64,000 nt of DNA from contig NZ_QGGR01000024.1 in the NCBI RefSeq assembly GCF_003148685.1, positions 62,001-126,000 on the forward strand. Direction: 5' to 3'. The stretch is from Actinoplanes xinjiangensis. GTDB taxonomy: Bacteria > Actinomycetota > Actinomycetes > Mycobacteriales > Micromonosporaceae. Shown piece after piece: positions 8,376 through 17,888 of this stretch. A program made the position numbers and the translations under genes. The notes beneath the pieces are model-generated. The model was not told where the DNA came from, searched no databases, and saw nothing but the letters and a program-made list of their open reading frames with translations. The number at the start of each line of letters is the position of its first letter. The first letter of the stretch is position 1.

Positions 8376-9155
8376 TCAGCGGAGGCCGATGGTGTCGCGG
8401 ATCCAGTCGGCGATGTTGTCGGTGCGTGCGGGGCTCTCGATGGCGGTGTGCGGGCAGCTGGGGCCGTTGCTCACCACGGCTACGAGTTCCGGTTCCTGCC
8501 AGCGGGGTTCCCTGAAGAACGGGCCGCCGGAGTCGAAGGGGCACGGCGTGGTGTCGGGATGGGGCGCCAGGCCCCGAACCCCGAGGTTGGCGGCACTCAG
8601 GGACGCCACCTCGAGTTGTCCCGTGTTGAGGTGTGTTGCGGGTTTGGCGTTGGTGCTGGTCAGCGAGCCGTATCCGGTGAGTCGCAGGACGTCACCGACT
8701 TCGGGGGCCTGATCGCTCACCTTGAGCGGGTCCACGTCGTCGATCGGCTCGGCCAGTTTCGCGAGGGCTACGTCGGCGTTGGCGGACTGCCGTACCGCGA
8801 TGATCTCCAGGTCGTGGCCGCCGGTGCCGGTGATCAGGTCGGTGCGTCCGATGGTGGCGACAGTGGAGGCCGCGACGGGGCGCTCGACGCGGATGCCGTT
8901 CTCGTCGCGGAAGCAGTGCCCGGCGGTGATCACCCATTGGCGGGCGATGAGTGCGCCCGAGCAGGCGCTGTTGCGTGTCCCGCCGCCTAGGACCGGGATG
9001 CCGGTCATGGTGAGTTTGGTGGAGAACCGGTACTCGCCGTCCTTGACGGGTTCTCCGTTGGCGATCGCATTGGCCGGGATGATGCCGAGTACGGTGATTC
9101 CTGCTGCGAGTGCCGCCATTGCGGCTGCGGCGATCATTGTTTTCCTACGCGGCAT
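8376..9155 (-). CDS. secreted trypsin-like (S1) serine protease
   Basis: The 259-residue protein has a signal peptide to about residue 30 (MPRRK, hydrophobic core, PANA). The triad is visible: His80 in ITAGHC, Asp128 in NADVAL, Ser209 in CPFDSGGP. The residue two before the nucleophile, usually the oxyanion-hole Gly of GDSGGP, is Phe207. Cysteines at CSGAL, AGHC, CPF and SCP could form disulfides. The ATG at 9155 has GAGAGGA at ideal spacing; upstream in-frame starts lack one. Activity may be atypical because of Phe207, but actinomycete S1 variants with xDSGGP do exist. Confidence 0.88.
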   Translation of the reverse strand: MPRRKTMIAAAAMAALAAGITVLGIIPANAIANGEPVKDGEYRFSTKLTMTGIPVLGGGTRNSACSGALIARQWVITAGHCFRDENGIRVERPVAASTVATIGRTDLITGTGGHDLEIIAVRQSANADVALAKLAEPIDDVDPLKVSDQAPEVGDVLRLTGYGSLTSTNAKPATHLNTGQLEVASLSAANLGVRGLAPHPDTTPCPFDSGGPFFREPRWQEPELVAVVSNGPSCPHTAIESPARTDNIADWIRDTIGLR

Positions 9156-9577
9156 GTTTGTCCTCTCAGCGGAACGGATGTCGTCCTTCGATCGGGTGTA
9201 CGTCGGGGCCAAGGTAATGGATCACTCGATCGATGCACACCGCTGGCGGCCTCACCGCGCACGAAGCCGGACCCCGGCGTCCAGCCCGCGCCACGCGTCC
9301 GCGAGGAGACGTCACGCACGCCGCGCTATGTCGGTACCCCGATACGGCTCGCACTCTCTGGCCTCACCCTGCTGACTGCTGGGGTGATCGTCGGAGTCGG
9401 GGTGGCCATCGGTGACCTGGCAGTGCGTTCCGCCTTCCGCCGACGGGAACTCAGCGCGTCGCCGGCAAACCCGCCCCCTGGAACAGCGACCCCATCGTGG
9501 CTGTCTACAAGTTGTGCAACGTCCACCGCGCCGCCGACCGAGTCAGCCAATACATGATCCGCGACGTCGAGGTGTCC
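9156..9577. other. intergenic, no gene seen
   Basis: These 422 bp lie upstream of the protease and downstream of the regulator, both on the minus strand. The protease promoter should be here. I see no conserved protein or strong hairpin. Confidence 0.4.
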
Positions 9578-11830
9578 TCAGCCCAGGAGTGCCGCCCGCT
9601 GCGCCCGAAGTTCCGCGGCCGGCCCGTGAGCGCCGAGCGTTTCGTGAAGGGACGCAGCGGTGTCGAGGGCTGCAGCCGCCGCCGGCAGGTCGTCGAGGCC
9701 GGACAGCACTGCCGACAGCTCCACGAGCACGCGGATCTCCATCGTCGGCACGCCTTCACGATGGAGCAGGTCGTACGCCTCCCGCAGACATGTGGCGGCC
9801 TGGACGGATTCGCCGAGTGCGCGGTGCACCAGGCCGGCTCGCCACAGGGTGAGAGGCCGGGTCATCACCGCCACCTGAGGCGAGACCTGTGAATCCGGAT
9901 CGTCGAGGATGGCGAGGGCCCGCTGGACGAACGGTTGCGCGTCGGCGGGCCGGCCCGCGGCGAGCAGGGCCACGGCGCTGAACGCGATAGGTTGCAGGTA
10001 GCCGTCGGCGTCTCCTAGGGCTTCGAACAGATCGGCGGATTCCTGGGCGTAGCGTACGCTCGGGCCGAACTCGCCCAAGCGGAAATACGCGGCGGAGGCG
10101 TAGTTCAGCGCCCACGCCTGCTGGGTGCCGTCGTCGGCGGAGCGTGCGAGGTCGAGCGCCGCCAAGGCGGACGCTGCGCTCTGCCGGTGCCGGCCGATCA
10201 CGGATTGTGCCCAGGCGAGATAGTTGAGGTGTACCGCCTCCAGACGGGTGTCACCGAGCGCGGCGGCAGCGGCACGGGACAGGCCGTACACCTCGTGCCA
10301 GTGCCCCCAATGGGTCCAGCGGTCGGAGAACCAGTGCAGGGCCTCGGCGAGTCGGATGACGTCGGTATGGCGTCCGGTGTCCGCGGCCGAGCACAATGCC
10401 GGGAACCAGTTGTCCACCTCGGTCTCGAGCCAGGTGCGGGCCGTGTCGCTGTCATTCAGCGCCACGCCGCCGGCCACGGATGCGGTTCCGCCGTACTCAG
10501 GGTCGAACCAGCGGCCGGCCACGACCGCGACGTCCAGCAGCCAGTCGACCATACGGCGATGTGCGGCGTCGCGTTCGACGGCCGGTTCTTCCTCGGTCAG
10601 CCGTTCTCGAGCGAACAGGCGGACGAGGTCGTGGAATCGATATCGGCTGTCCGTCTCGGCCTGCAGCAGACTGAGTTCGACGAGTTCTTCGAGGTAGTCC
10701 TCGGTCTCGTCCGGGTCGGCCCCGACGAGTACGGCAGCCAGCCGCCCGTCGAAGTCCGGCCCGGTCACGAGCGCCAAGCGGCGGAACAGCCGGCGGGCCG
10801 GCGAGGACAACTGCTCGTACGACAGGCCGAAGGCCGCGGCGATCCGCAAATCTCCGGCGACGAGCTGGTCGAGACGGCGACGTTCGTCGATCAGCCGGTT
10901 GGTCAGATCCCGCAACGTCCATCGCGGCCGACTCGACAGCCGGTTGCCGGCGATACGCAGAGCAAGAGGCAGCCGACCGCACAGTTCGACGACTTCGTCG
11001 ATGGCGTCCGGTTCTCGCACGAAGTCGTCATCACTGAGAATGCGCCGCAGCAGCACGGCCGCGTCGCCGGCCGGCAGCTGAGCCAGGTTGAGCCGATGGA
11101 CGCCCTCCAGGCCGGCCAGCAGCCGACGACTCGTGATCACGGTCAAGGACGGTCCCGGTCCCGGCAGAAGCGGCCGGACCTGCGCCTCGTCCACGGCGTT
11201 GTCCAGCACGACCAGCGCTCGCCGGTCACGTAGCAGATCGCGGTACATCCCGGCACGATCCGGCTCGTGCATCGGGACCTGGTCGGCGCGCACCCCGAAC
11301 GCGCCGAGCAGCCGGGTAAGCGCCTCCCCACCGGTGAGCGGATGGGCGTCCATCCCCCGGAGGTTGAGGAAGAACGTGCCGTCGGGGAACGCCGCGCCGA
11401 GCACGTGAGCCGCCTGCACCGCCAAACTGGTCTTGCCGATTCCGGCCGTCCCGGACACCGTCACGACCGGCGCGACTCCCGGCCGCGGCTCAGCCGACGC
11501 CACCACCGCCGCGAGCCGGGCAAGCTCCCCGGCCCGGCCGATGAAGTCGGGGACCGGGCGCGGCAGCGCACAGTAGCCCGCCGATACCTGCGGCACCACT
11601 CGCGGGCGTCCGGCTCTTGCCGCGGCGAGGAAGGCCGATCGCCGGGGCTCGGGCAGGCCCAACGCCTCGGCCAGCGCCTGGACGGTACGTCGCTGAGGCG
11701 CGAGACTGCGCTCACGTTCCATGTCACTGATCGCGCGGGCGCTGACGCCGGACCCCTCTGCCAGCTCTTCCATGGTGAGCCCGGCCGCCTGCCGGTACTG
11801 CCGCAAGCGGGCGCCGAATGTCTTGCTCAC
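9578..11830 (-). CDS. XRE-type HTH / NB-ARC ATPase / TPR transcriptional regulator
   Basis: The protein of about 750 residues has an N-terminal Cro/C1-type helix-turn-helix (LRQYRQAAGLTMEELAEGSG, then SARAISDMERE), an NB-ARC STAND ATPase with Walker A GTAGIGKTS at about 127-135 and Walker B LVVLDNAV, the GLPLAL-like motif (CGRLPLALRIAG), a winged helix, and TPR-like repeats to the C-terminus. It resembles AfsR-like pathway regulators but has an XRE head in place of a SARP domain. The GTG at 11830 starts the HTH at the usual distance, although its Shine-Dalgarno is weak; an in-frame start at 11902 is possible. It lies 0.9 kb beyond the biosynthetic operon and on the same strand, so it may be its activator (inference). 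Confidence 0.85.
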   Translation of the reverse strand: MSKTFGARLRQYRQAAGLTMEELAEGSGVSARAISDMERERSLAPQRRTVQALAEALGLPEPRRSAFLAAARAGRPRVVPQVSAGYCALPRPVPDFIGRAGELARLAAVVASAEPRPGVAPVVTVSGTAGIGKTSLAVQAAHVLGAAFPDGTFFLNLRGMDAHPLTGGEALTRLLGAFGVRADQVPMHEPDRAGMYRDLLRDRRALVVLDNAVDEAQVRPLLPGPGPSLTVITSRRLLAGLEGVHRLNLAQLPAGDAAVLLRRILSDDDFVREPDAIDEVVELCGRLPLALRIAGNRLSSRPRWTLRDLTNRLIDERRRLDQLVAGDLRIAAAFGLSYEQLSSPARRLFRRLALVTGPDFDGRLAAVLVGADPDETEDYLEELVELSLLQAETDSRYRFHDLVRLFARERLTEEEPAVERDAAHRRMVDWLLDVAVVAGRWFDPEYGGTASVAGGVALNDSDTARTWLETEVDNWFPALCSAADTGRHTDVIRLAEALHWFSDRWTHWGHWHEVYGLSRAAAAALGDTRLEAVHLNYLAWAQSVIGRHRQSAASALAALDLARSADDGTQQAWALNYASAAYFRLGEFGPSVRYAQESADLFEALGDADGYLQPIAFSAVALLAAGRPADAQPFVQRALAILDDPDSQVSPQVAVMTRPLTLWRAGLVHRALGESVQAATCLREAYDLLHREGVPTMEIRVLVELSAVLSGLDDLPAAAAALDTAASLHETLGAHGPAAELRAQRAALLG

Positions 11831-12601
11831 CTGACCAGCGCCCGCGCGTACGCGGCACGCCGGTCCACGTACGCGACGGCGGTCCTCGGCCACCGCAACC
11901 AACGACTCCGGTTCACGGCGCCGTCTACGTACAACGGCACCACCTCATGCACGTCTGCCATCATCATCCTTCGCCGGTTTGAGTCATCTTCTCGGCGCTG
12001 ACGCCGACCTCGCTATGTCCGCCACCACAGTTGAGAACGGTCTGGCCAGCGGTCCGTGCAAGTTGGCCGATCCGGCGAGAATCGACTCCATCGCGAGTTC
12101 AGTCAGCGTGGCATCCAACGGCGTATCGAGTACCGCGATAGTGCTGACAAGGTGCAGATTTCAGCGCCGGACAAAAAGGAAGCCGCCGACCGCTCGGCGC
12201 CATGTCCGGGAGCACGTGTACTCACGTTCAGCCGGGTAGGGGCGGCGAGGCGGTCGGAGTCAGGTGACTACGGTCCAACCAAGGCTGTTGCACTCCGGGC
12301 AGCACTCGGTAGTGGTTGGCGCATCCTTCAGTATCTCCCCGATTTGGTCAGTAGAAGTTTCCCCGAAAGCTCAGTAAATGCCGCGGCAGGCAAGCCGGAG
12401 GCACGTGCATAGGTGGCGACACAGCTACGTCCACGAGTTCGCGGTGCCGCAGGTACTACGGTGGCCGAGGCCGCTGCTCGGGTGGGCTCGGTCGACATTG
12501 CCCGCGCTGGGACGAGACTCCCGATATGACCGCACGGACGCCGGCGAAGCTTTTGGGGATACTTCGGTGCTGCCATGAGGCCTCCTCCACGGTCATCACA
12601 G
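11831..12601. other. intergenic, no convincing gene
   Basis: The 0.77 kb between the regulator and the terminators of the biosynthetic operon contains only short open frames without family motifs. Local base composition is more AT-rich than in the flanking genes, so it may be regulatory or worn sequence. Confidence 0.4.
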
Positions 12602-12712
12602 CATGCTGAGCCGCCGGGGCAGCTCAGCATGGCGTGAGACAGGAAGACAGCGCCCCTGCCTCACGCCACGCCAACGCTCGTCAGCTGACAACACCCGATC
12701 GCCGGATGTTGT
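12602..12712. terminator. three tandem hairpins ending the biosynthetic operon
   Basis: Reading in the direction of the operon, the hairpins are 12712-12688 (ACAACA/TGTTGT plus CCG/CGG around one mismatch), 12667-12631 (GGCGTGAG/CTCACGCC plus CAGG/CCTG) and 12631-12602 (CATGCTGAGC/GCTCAGCATG, a perfect 10-bp stem). The first begins 62 bp past the condensation-domain stop. Such stacked stems are a strong transcription stop. Confidence 0.7.
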
Positions 12713-12773
12713 CCGGTCCGACAGGCTGGCCGCGCTGGCGCAGCACCAACGCCCGTCAGGGGGCGGACGGACC

Positions 12774-14111
12774 TTACCGTTGCGCGGCGGCGGCTTGGAC
12801 GAGAACCTTCTCCAGCTGCCAGTGAGAGTTCTCGATGGCCGCCGGATCGAGGAACGTGGTGTCCGCGAAGATGGAGAACATGTGCGCCTCCGGCCAGACG
12901 TTGGCGTATGCGGTGATCGCCTCCGTCTCCCGCTTGTCCATCCACACGAACTCGCTGTGCTGCCGGCCGGCAGGGTCGTGTTCCGGGGCCACCTCGAAGG
13001 CGCCGCGCGGTGCAACGTACGGGTTGTTCAGAGCCACTCGCATCGCCACGTCAGTGCCGCGCTCCGCGGCAATCGCACGCTGCAGGTCGATGACGTCCGG
13101 CGGATAGTGGTGGCCGTACCGATAGGCGGAGAGCGCCCGGACATGCGCGTGACGCAGTACCTGCGTGAAGTTTTTCCCCGTCACGTCGATCAGGATCGGC
13201 ACCGCTTCGGAGAAGTGGCCGATCACATCGGTGGTCTCTGGTCGCATCCGGTTGCTCGCCCGGATGATGAGCGGGACCTGGGAGAGGCCGGTGGTCGTCC
13301 CCAGTACCTGGCAGAAGGCGGTCAGCAGCACGGTGGGGACGGATACCTGCGCCGCCTCGGCCAATTGCCGGGCGGCGGTGAAGCCTCGCGGTGTCCGCAG
13401 GGCGCCCTGCCAATAGCGTGGCGCTGCGGCGGGGCGTTCGCCGTCGCCGGGATAGACCGCCGGGAACTGCTCCAGCATCCGCCGCCAGTAGGCCAGCGCA
13501 CGCTGGTTCTGCCGGGCTCCCGCCTCGGACTGCTCGTAGGCGGCCTGTTCCACCAGTTGTACCGGTGCGGGCCCGGTGCCGCCTCTGCCCTCCCGCAGAA
13601 TTCGGCGCAGGGTCGGCGCGATCATGCTGATTGCCCACCCGTCCGCGACGATGTGCGAGATGACCAGGACCACCGCAGCCGGCACGTCATTATGCAGAAG
13701 CACCGCCGCTCGGGTCGGAAGGTCGGTGTCGAGAGCGAACCGTTGCCCGGCGATGCGCTTGGCCAGCGCGCTCGCGGCGGCACGGAGATCAACCTCCGTA
13801 CTGCGATACAGCGTCACCGGGATCGGCTCCGAGCCGGCGAACCACTGCCGCAGCCGTCCGTCCTCTACGGCGTACCGGGTACGGAACGACTCATGGGCGG
13901 CGATCATGACCTCGATCGCGGCGAGTACCTCGTCGAGAGTGTGCCCGGACGGCACCGGCACGACGATCGGCACGTTGAGATGCTCGTCGGCAGGCGCCAG
14001 GGCCTGCACGATGTCCCACATGTACCGCTGGCCCCAGGTGGCCGGGGCGTCGCCGGAGCGCTCTCCTGTAGCCACGATCTGCCGGATGCCGACTGTCTCC
14101 ACGTCTGTCAC
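12774..14111 (-). CDS. stand-alone NRPS condensation-domain protein
   Basis: The 445-residue protein is a single condensation (C) domain. The HHxxxDG active-site motif reads SHIVADG (residues 152-158): the catalytic second His153 and structural Asp157 are kept, while the first His is Ser. The N-terminal substrate-channel region (TWGQRYMWDIV) and the later NRMRPET and latch-like regions are present. No adenylation or carrier domain is attached, so it must join substrates held on separate carriers, presumably the free ACP and the C-terminal carrier of the upstream megaprotein. Its GTG overlaps the upstream stop by four bases. It is the last gene of the operon. Confidence 0.88.
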   Translation of the reverse strand: MTDVETVGIRQIVATGERSGDAPATWGQRYMWDIVQALAPADEHLNVPIVVPVPSGHTLDEVLAAIEVMIAAHESFRTRYAVEDGRLRQWFAGSEPIPVTLYRSTEVDLRAAASALAKRIAGQRFALDTDLPTRAAVLLHNDVPAAVVLVISHIVADGWAISMIAPTLRRILREGRGGTGPAPVQLVEQAAYEQSEAGARQNQRALAYWRRMLEQFPAVYPGDGERPAAAPRYWQGALRTPRGFTAARQLAEAAQVSVPTVLLTAFCQVLGTTTGLSQVPLIIRASNRMRPETTDVIGHFSEAVPILIDVTGKNFTQVLRHAHVRALSAYRYGHHYPPDVIDLQRAIAAERGTDVAMRVALNNPYVAPRGAFEVAPEHDPAGRQHSEFVWMDKRETEAITAYANVWPEAHMFSIFADTTFLDPAAIENSHWQLEKVLVQAAAAQR

Positions 14112-17100
14112 CTCACGCTTTCGATGTGCCGGCTCAGGTCCCCGGCGGTCGGGTTCTCGTAGAGGTCGTGGGTCGACAGCCGAATACCCATTCCGGAATT
14201 GATCTTGTCGATCAGTCGGGCGGCGTCCAGGGACGTACCACCGACCTCGAAAAAGTCGTCGCCCGGGCCGATGTCCGACTGTCCCAGAACGCTTCGCCAT
14301 GCCTCGATCACCCCTGCCACGAGGCCGTCTGATTCTCCTGCGCCGGACAGCGAGGCCTCGCTCGTACGGGCTGTCGCCCTGCCGCCGGTGGATCGCCGTT
14401 CGACCCGTACCGTGATCCGGTCGTCGCCGAGCCGGTCATGCACCGCGGCATGTAAGCGCGCCGGATCGACCGGCCGTGCCGCATCGTCGGCGAACCGGAC
14501 CACGACCTCGAGCCGCGGGTACGCCTGGGGATCGAGGTCGGAGGTGAGCCGCTCGTTGTGGTCGTCCAGGCCGGCCAGCACGTGCCCGGCACTACCCGAG
14601 ACGATCTCCTGCAGCAGCGCGACGCCGTGCGCGGGCGGAATGTCGCGGAAGCCGCGCCGGGTCGCCGCGGACGCGTCACCGTCGCGGTTCATGCCGGTGT
14701 CACGCCACTGGCTCCAGGCCACGTACCGCACCGGGCGGCCGAGTTCGCGGCCCCAATAATCGGCGAATCCGCGCAGGAAGCTGTTGGCCGCCGCGTATCC
14801 GCCGAAGGAGACCGCACCGAAGTGGCCGATGACCGAGGAGCAGAGCACCAGCAGCGTCTGCGGACGGTCGTTGAGTATCTCGGCCAGCGCCAGAGTGCCG
14901 TACACCTTGGGGCGGAGCATCCGGGTCAGTTCCTCCGGCGTCTCCCGGGTGAGCGTGTGAGCCAGTGGTTGTCGCCAGTGGTCGATCACGTCGGCGCCGG
15001 CCAGTTGATGGACCGCGGTCAGGCGGCGGCCGTGCCGACGCTCGGCGTCGGCGACCAGGTCGCCCAGTACGGTGGGGTCGGTAACGTCGGCGACGTGGTA
15101 CTCGATCACTGCCGGACCGGTCACCCGCTCGCGTAGGAGGCGCTCGCCGTCGGGATTACGCCCGGTAACCAGCAACACCGCCGCCGAATCTGCGGCCAGC
15201 GATCGCGCCAACTCGATGCCGATGCCGCCGGCGCCGCCGGCCAGCAGGTACATCGGCAGCGCCGAGCCGGGCGTGGCCGGGGCTCCGGAGTCCAGCGGCC
15301 GTATTCGGCAGGTGAGGCGCATGTTGTCGCGGACGGCCACGACCTCGGCCTCATCAGCGCAGGTAAGCTCTGTCACGATCATCTCGGCGATTCGCCGGGG
15401 GGCCGCGGGTGGCAGGTCCACCAGCCGGATTCGTTCACAAGCCCGTTCCGCGGACGCGGTGCGGACCAGCCCTTCCAGGGTCGCGATGCACGGCGACACC
15501 CGGTCGCCGGGCCGGACCCAGTACGCGCCGCGGGACACGACCAGCACGCGTACGTCTGTGGCGCTCGCCTTCTCGACGGCCGCCAGGAGAGCACACAGAG
15601 TGTAGGCGGACAACCGCAGATTTTCGGCGACGGCCACCGGCGCCGGGCTGGCGGTCCAGCCGTGCACGATCCCGGCGATCGGGCCGTGCCGGCGGCGTAC
15701 GTCGGCGAGCAACGCGGCGAGATCGTCGCTGTCACCGGGCCGGACGGTGTAGTCGTCGCCGTTGTTCGACCATCGCGTTCCCGGCGAAACCCCGATCACC
15801 GCCGGCAGCCGCACGTCACTGCGCAGATGGGCGACTACCGGCTGCGCCGCCAGCACCACGTGGACGCCCGGGGCCGGTACTTCCCGCACCGCCGGGAGAG
15901 GCTGCCAGACCGGTTCGTACAGCCAGGGAGCCTCGGGATCCCCGGTGTTCTCGTCGGCGGGCAACTCCCGGTGTGCCAGGCGGCCACTGTACAGATCGGC
16001 GAGCATTTCGCCGCGCTGTACCTTCCCGCTCGGCGTCTTGCGGAACTCGGCGGCGTCCACGGCGATCACCCGGCCGGGACGTAGGCCGATGTGTTTCGCG
16101 ACGTGCGCGCTGACCCGATGCGCGACGGCGTCCGCGACAGCGAGGTGACCGGGTGCGACAGCGCAGAAGACCACCAGCTGGTCAGTGCCTTCGGCGGCGC
16201 TGGGCTCGGCACACGCGGCCGCGTAGGTGGGCAGGACCCCCTCCACCTCGCCGACCACCGCCTCGATCTCGAAGCACAGGTAGTTCGCACCCCGAATGAC
16301 CAGCGTGTCCTTCTCCCGGCCGGTGATGATCAGCCGACCGCCCCGGACCAGCGCCAGATCGCCGGTGGAGAACCAGCCGTCGGCATACGAGACGGCGTTC
16401 GCCTCGGTGTTGCCGTGGTAGCCGGGCATCACGGTGGCGCCACGAACCTCCAGCCGGCCCACCCAGCCCTCCGGCAGGACCGCCCGTTTCTCGTCGACGA
16501 TCCGCACCGAGACTCCCGGCACCGGAACACCCACCTCGACCAGGGTGGTCGCGCCCCGCTGCGTCGGGGCGATCTCACGGACCTGCCCGGTCAGAGTGTG
16601 CTTGTCGACGGTTACCACCCCGTGGCCGCTGTCAGTTCCGGAAAGTGTGGAGAAGACCACCCCGGAGGACGTCTCGGACATGCCCCACACCGGCCGTATC
16701 GCATCAGGCGGCAGCCCGTACGGCGCCAACAACTGCAGGAAGCGGTGAGCGGTCGCGGCGACCACCGCCTCGCCGCCGTTGCCGATGAACCGCAGCGTGC
16801 TCAGATCCCAGTTCTGCCGCTCCGGTGAACTTTCCTGCAGAGCCCGGTTGACGAGCGAGAACGCGAAGTTCGGCGCCCATGTGCTGGTTGCCCGGTACTC
16901 GTGCGCCCAGTCCAGCCAGCGCAGCGGATCGCCGAGAAAGTCGTCGACCCCGGCGATGACCTGCTCGCAGCCCAGTCCCACGTCGCGCAGGTGCGACATG
17001 ACGATGCCGCCGACGTGGTCCAGGGGCATCCAGTTGAGGGTGACCTGGTCCGGTCCGAGCCCGTGCGCCTGGGCGGTGGTCTCGAGGAAGGCGCAGAGCG

Positions 17101-17842
17101 TTTGATGGGTGTGCCGGACGATCTTGGGTGCCCCGGTGCTGCCCGAGGTGAGCAGGAACAGGGCTGTGTCGTCAGTTGCCACCGGGTGGTGCAGCTCGTG
17201 CGGTGTGTCCCCCAGACGGTCGACCGACGCGGTGCGGACATCATCGACGTCCCAGAGCCGGCGCAGCCCGGCGACACGCTCCTGCAGGTGGTCGTCGGTG
17301 AGTACGAGGGGGTGGCCCAACTGTTCCCACGCGTGCCGGAGCCGGCGGACCACCATGCTGTCCCTGGTGTACGACGGAGGCACAGCGACCGGCAGCGGCA
17401 CGAAGCCGCCGACGACGCAGGCCCAGAACGCGGTCAGGAACGATCGGTTGTCACTGGTCTGCAGGATGACCGGGGCGCCGGCCGGCAGCCCATCGAGGCG
17501 CAGGCCCGCGGCGATGCGACCGGCGGCGCTGCGCAACTGTTCGTACGTCTGACACAACGGTGCCTGGCCGGTCTGCAGGTAGGTGAGGCCTCGGCCGGGT
17601 TCGGCGGCCGCCCGGGCCAGCGCCGCCTGAAGGGTTCGGGGAGCGCCGGATCGCCAGCGCAGGGGCAGCCCGTCGATGTGGGCTGGTGGCCCGGTCACTG
17701 CCGGGCCCGGGTCCGGCGTGCTTGCCATGGCGTTCGGTCCACGCTTGCGGCGCACCGTGACCGTGGCATCCACGATTCCGGTCACCGCCCTGGCTGCTAC
17801 GAGGGCGCGCAGCTCCAGGCCGGAAAGGCTCTCGATGGTCAT
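14108..17842 (-). CDS. AMP-ligase / ketoreductase / carrier-protein megasynthase
   Basis: The 1244-residue protein has three parts. Residues 60-615 are an acyl-AMP ligase with P-loop LTSGSTGAPK (231-240), GMSETSSG (387-394), the STGDLAL and ITGREKD motifs and the catalytic-lysine region KTPSGKVQ (602-609). About 640-1060 is a PKS-type ketoreductase with GGAGGIG (869-875), catalytic Tyr1016 in GGYAAANSF, Asn1020 and Ser1002/1003. The C-terminus is a carrier protein with GGTSLD, phosphopantetheine Ser1204. Residues 1-55 are a short extension of unknown role. No ketosynthase or acyltransferase is present, so it probably activates an acid, holds it on its own carrier and reduces a keto group. The ATG follows GAAGGAG. 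It is coupled to the condensation gene. Confidence 0.9.
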   Translation of the reverse strand: MTIESLSGLELRALVAARAVTGIVDATVTVRRKRGPNAMASTPDPGPAVTGPPAHIDGLPLRWRSGAPRTLQAALARAAAEPGRGLTYLQTGQAPLCQTYEQLRSAAGRIAAGLRLDGLPAGAPVILQTSDNRSFLTAFWACVVGGFVPLPVAVPPSYTRDSMVVRRLRHAWEQLGHPLVLTDDHLQERVAGLRRLWDVDDVRTASVDRLGDTPHELHHPVATDDTALFLLTSGSTGAPKIVRHTHQTLCAFLETTAQAHGLGPDQVTLNWMPLDHVGGIVMSHLRDVGLGCEQVIAGVDDFLGDPLRWLDWAHEYRATSTWAPNFAFSLVNRALQESSPERQNWDLSTLRFIGNGGEAVVAATAHRFLQLLAPYGLPPDAIRPVWGMSETSSGVVFSTLSGTDSGHGVVTVDKHTLTGQVREIAPTQRGATTLVEVGVPVPGVSVRIVDEKRAVLPEGWVGRLEVRGATVMPGYHGNTEANAVSYADGWFSTGDLALVRGGRLIITGREKDTLVIRGANYLCFEIEAVVGEVEGVLPTYAAACAEPSAAEGTDQLVVFCAVAPGHLAVADAVAHRVSAHVAKHIGLRPGRVIAVDAAEFRKTPSGKVQRGEMLADLYSGRLAHRELPADENTGDPEAPWLYEPVWQPLPAVREVPAPGVHVVLAAQPVVAHLRSDVRLPAVIGVSPGTRWSNNGDDYTVRPGDSDDLAALLADVRRRHGPIAGIVHGWTASPAPVAVAENLRLSAYTLCALLAAVEKASATDVRVLVVSRGAYWVRPGDRVSPCIATLEGLVRTASAERACERIRLVDLPPAAPRRIAEMIVTELTCADEAEVVAVRDNMRLTCRIRPLDSGAPATPGSALPMYLLAGGAGGIGIELARSLAADSAAVLLVTGRNPDGERLLRERVTGPAVIEYHVADVTDPTVLGDLVADAERRHGRRLTAVHQLAGADVIDHWRQPLAHTLTRETPEELTRMLRPKVYGTLALAEILNDRPQTLLVLCSSVIGHFGAVSFGGYAAANSFLRGFADYWGRELGRPVRYVAWSQWRDTGMNRDGDASAATRRGFRDIPPAHGVALLQEIVSGSAGHVLAGLDDHNERLTSDLDPQAYPRLEVVVRFADDAARPVDPARLHAAVHDRLGDDRITVRVERRSTGGRATARTSEASLSGAGESDGLVAGVIEAWRSVLGQSDIGPGDDFFEVGGTSLDAARLIDKINSGMGIRLSTHDLYENPTAGDLSRHIESVR

Positions 17843-17888
17843 CTGGGGTGTCTCCTTCTCCGGACCGACGCCCGGCCGGCGGGGGCGT

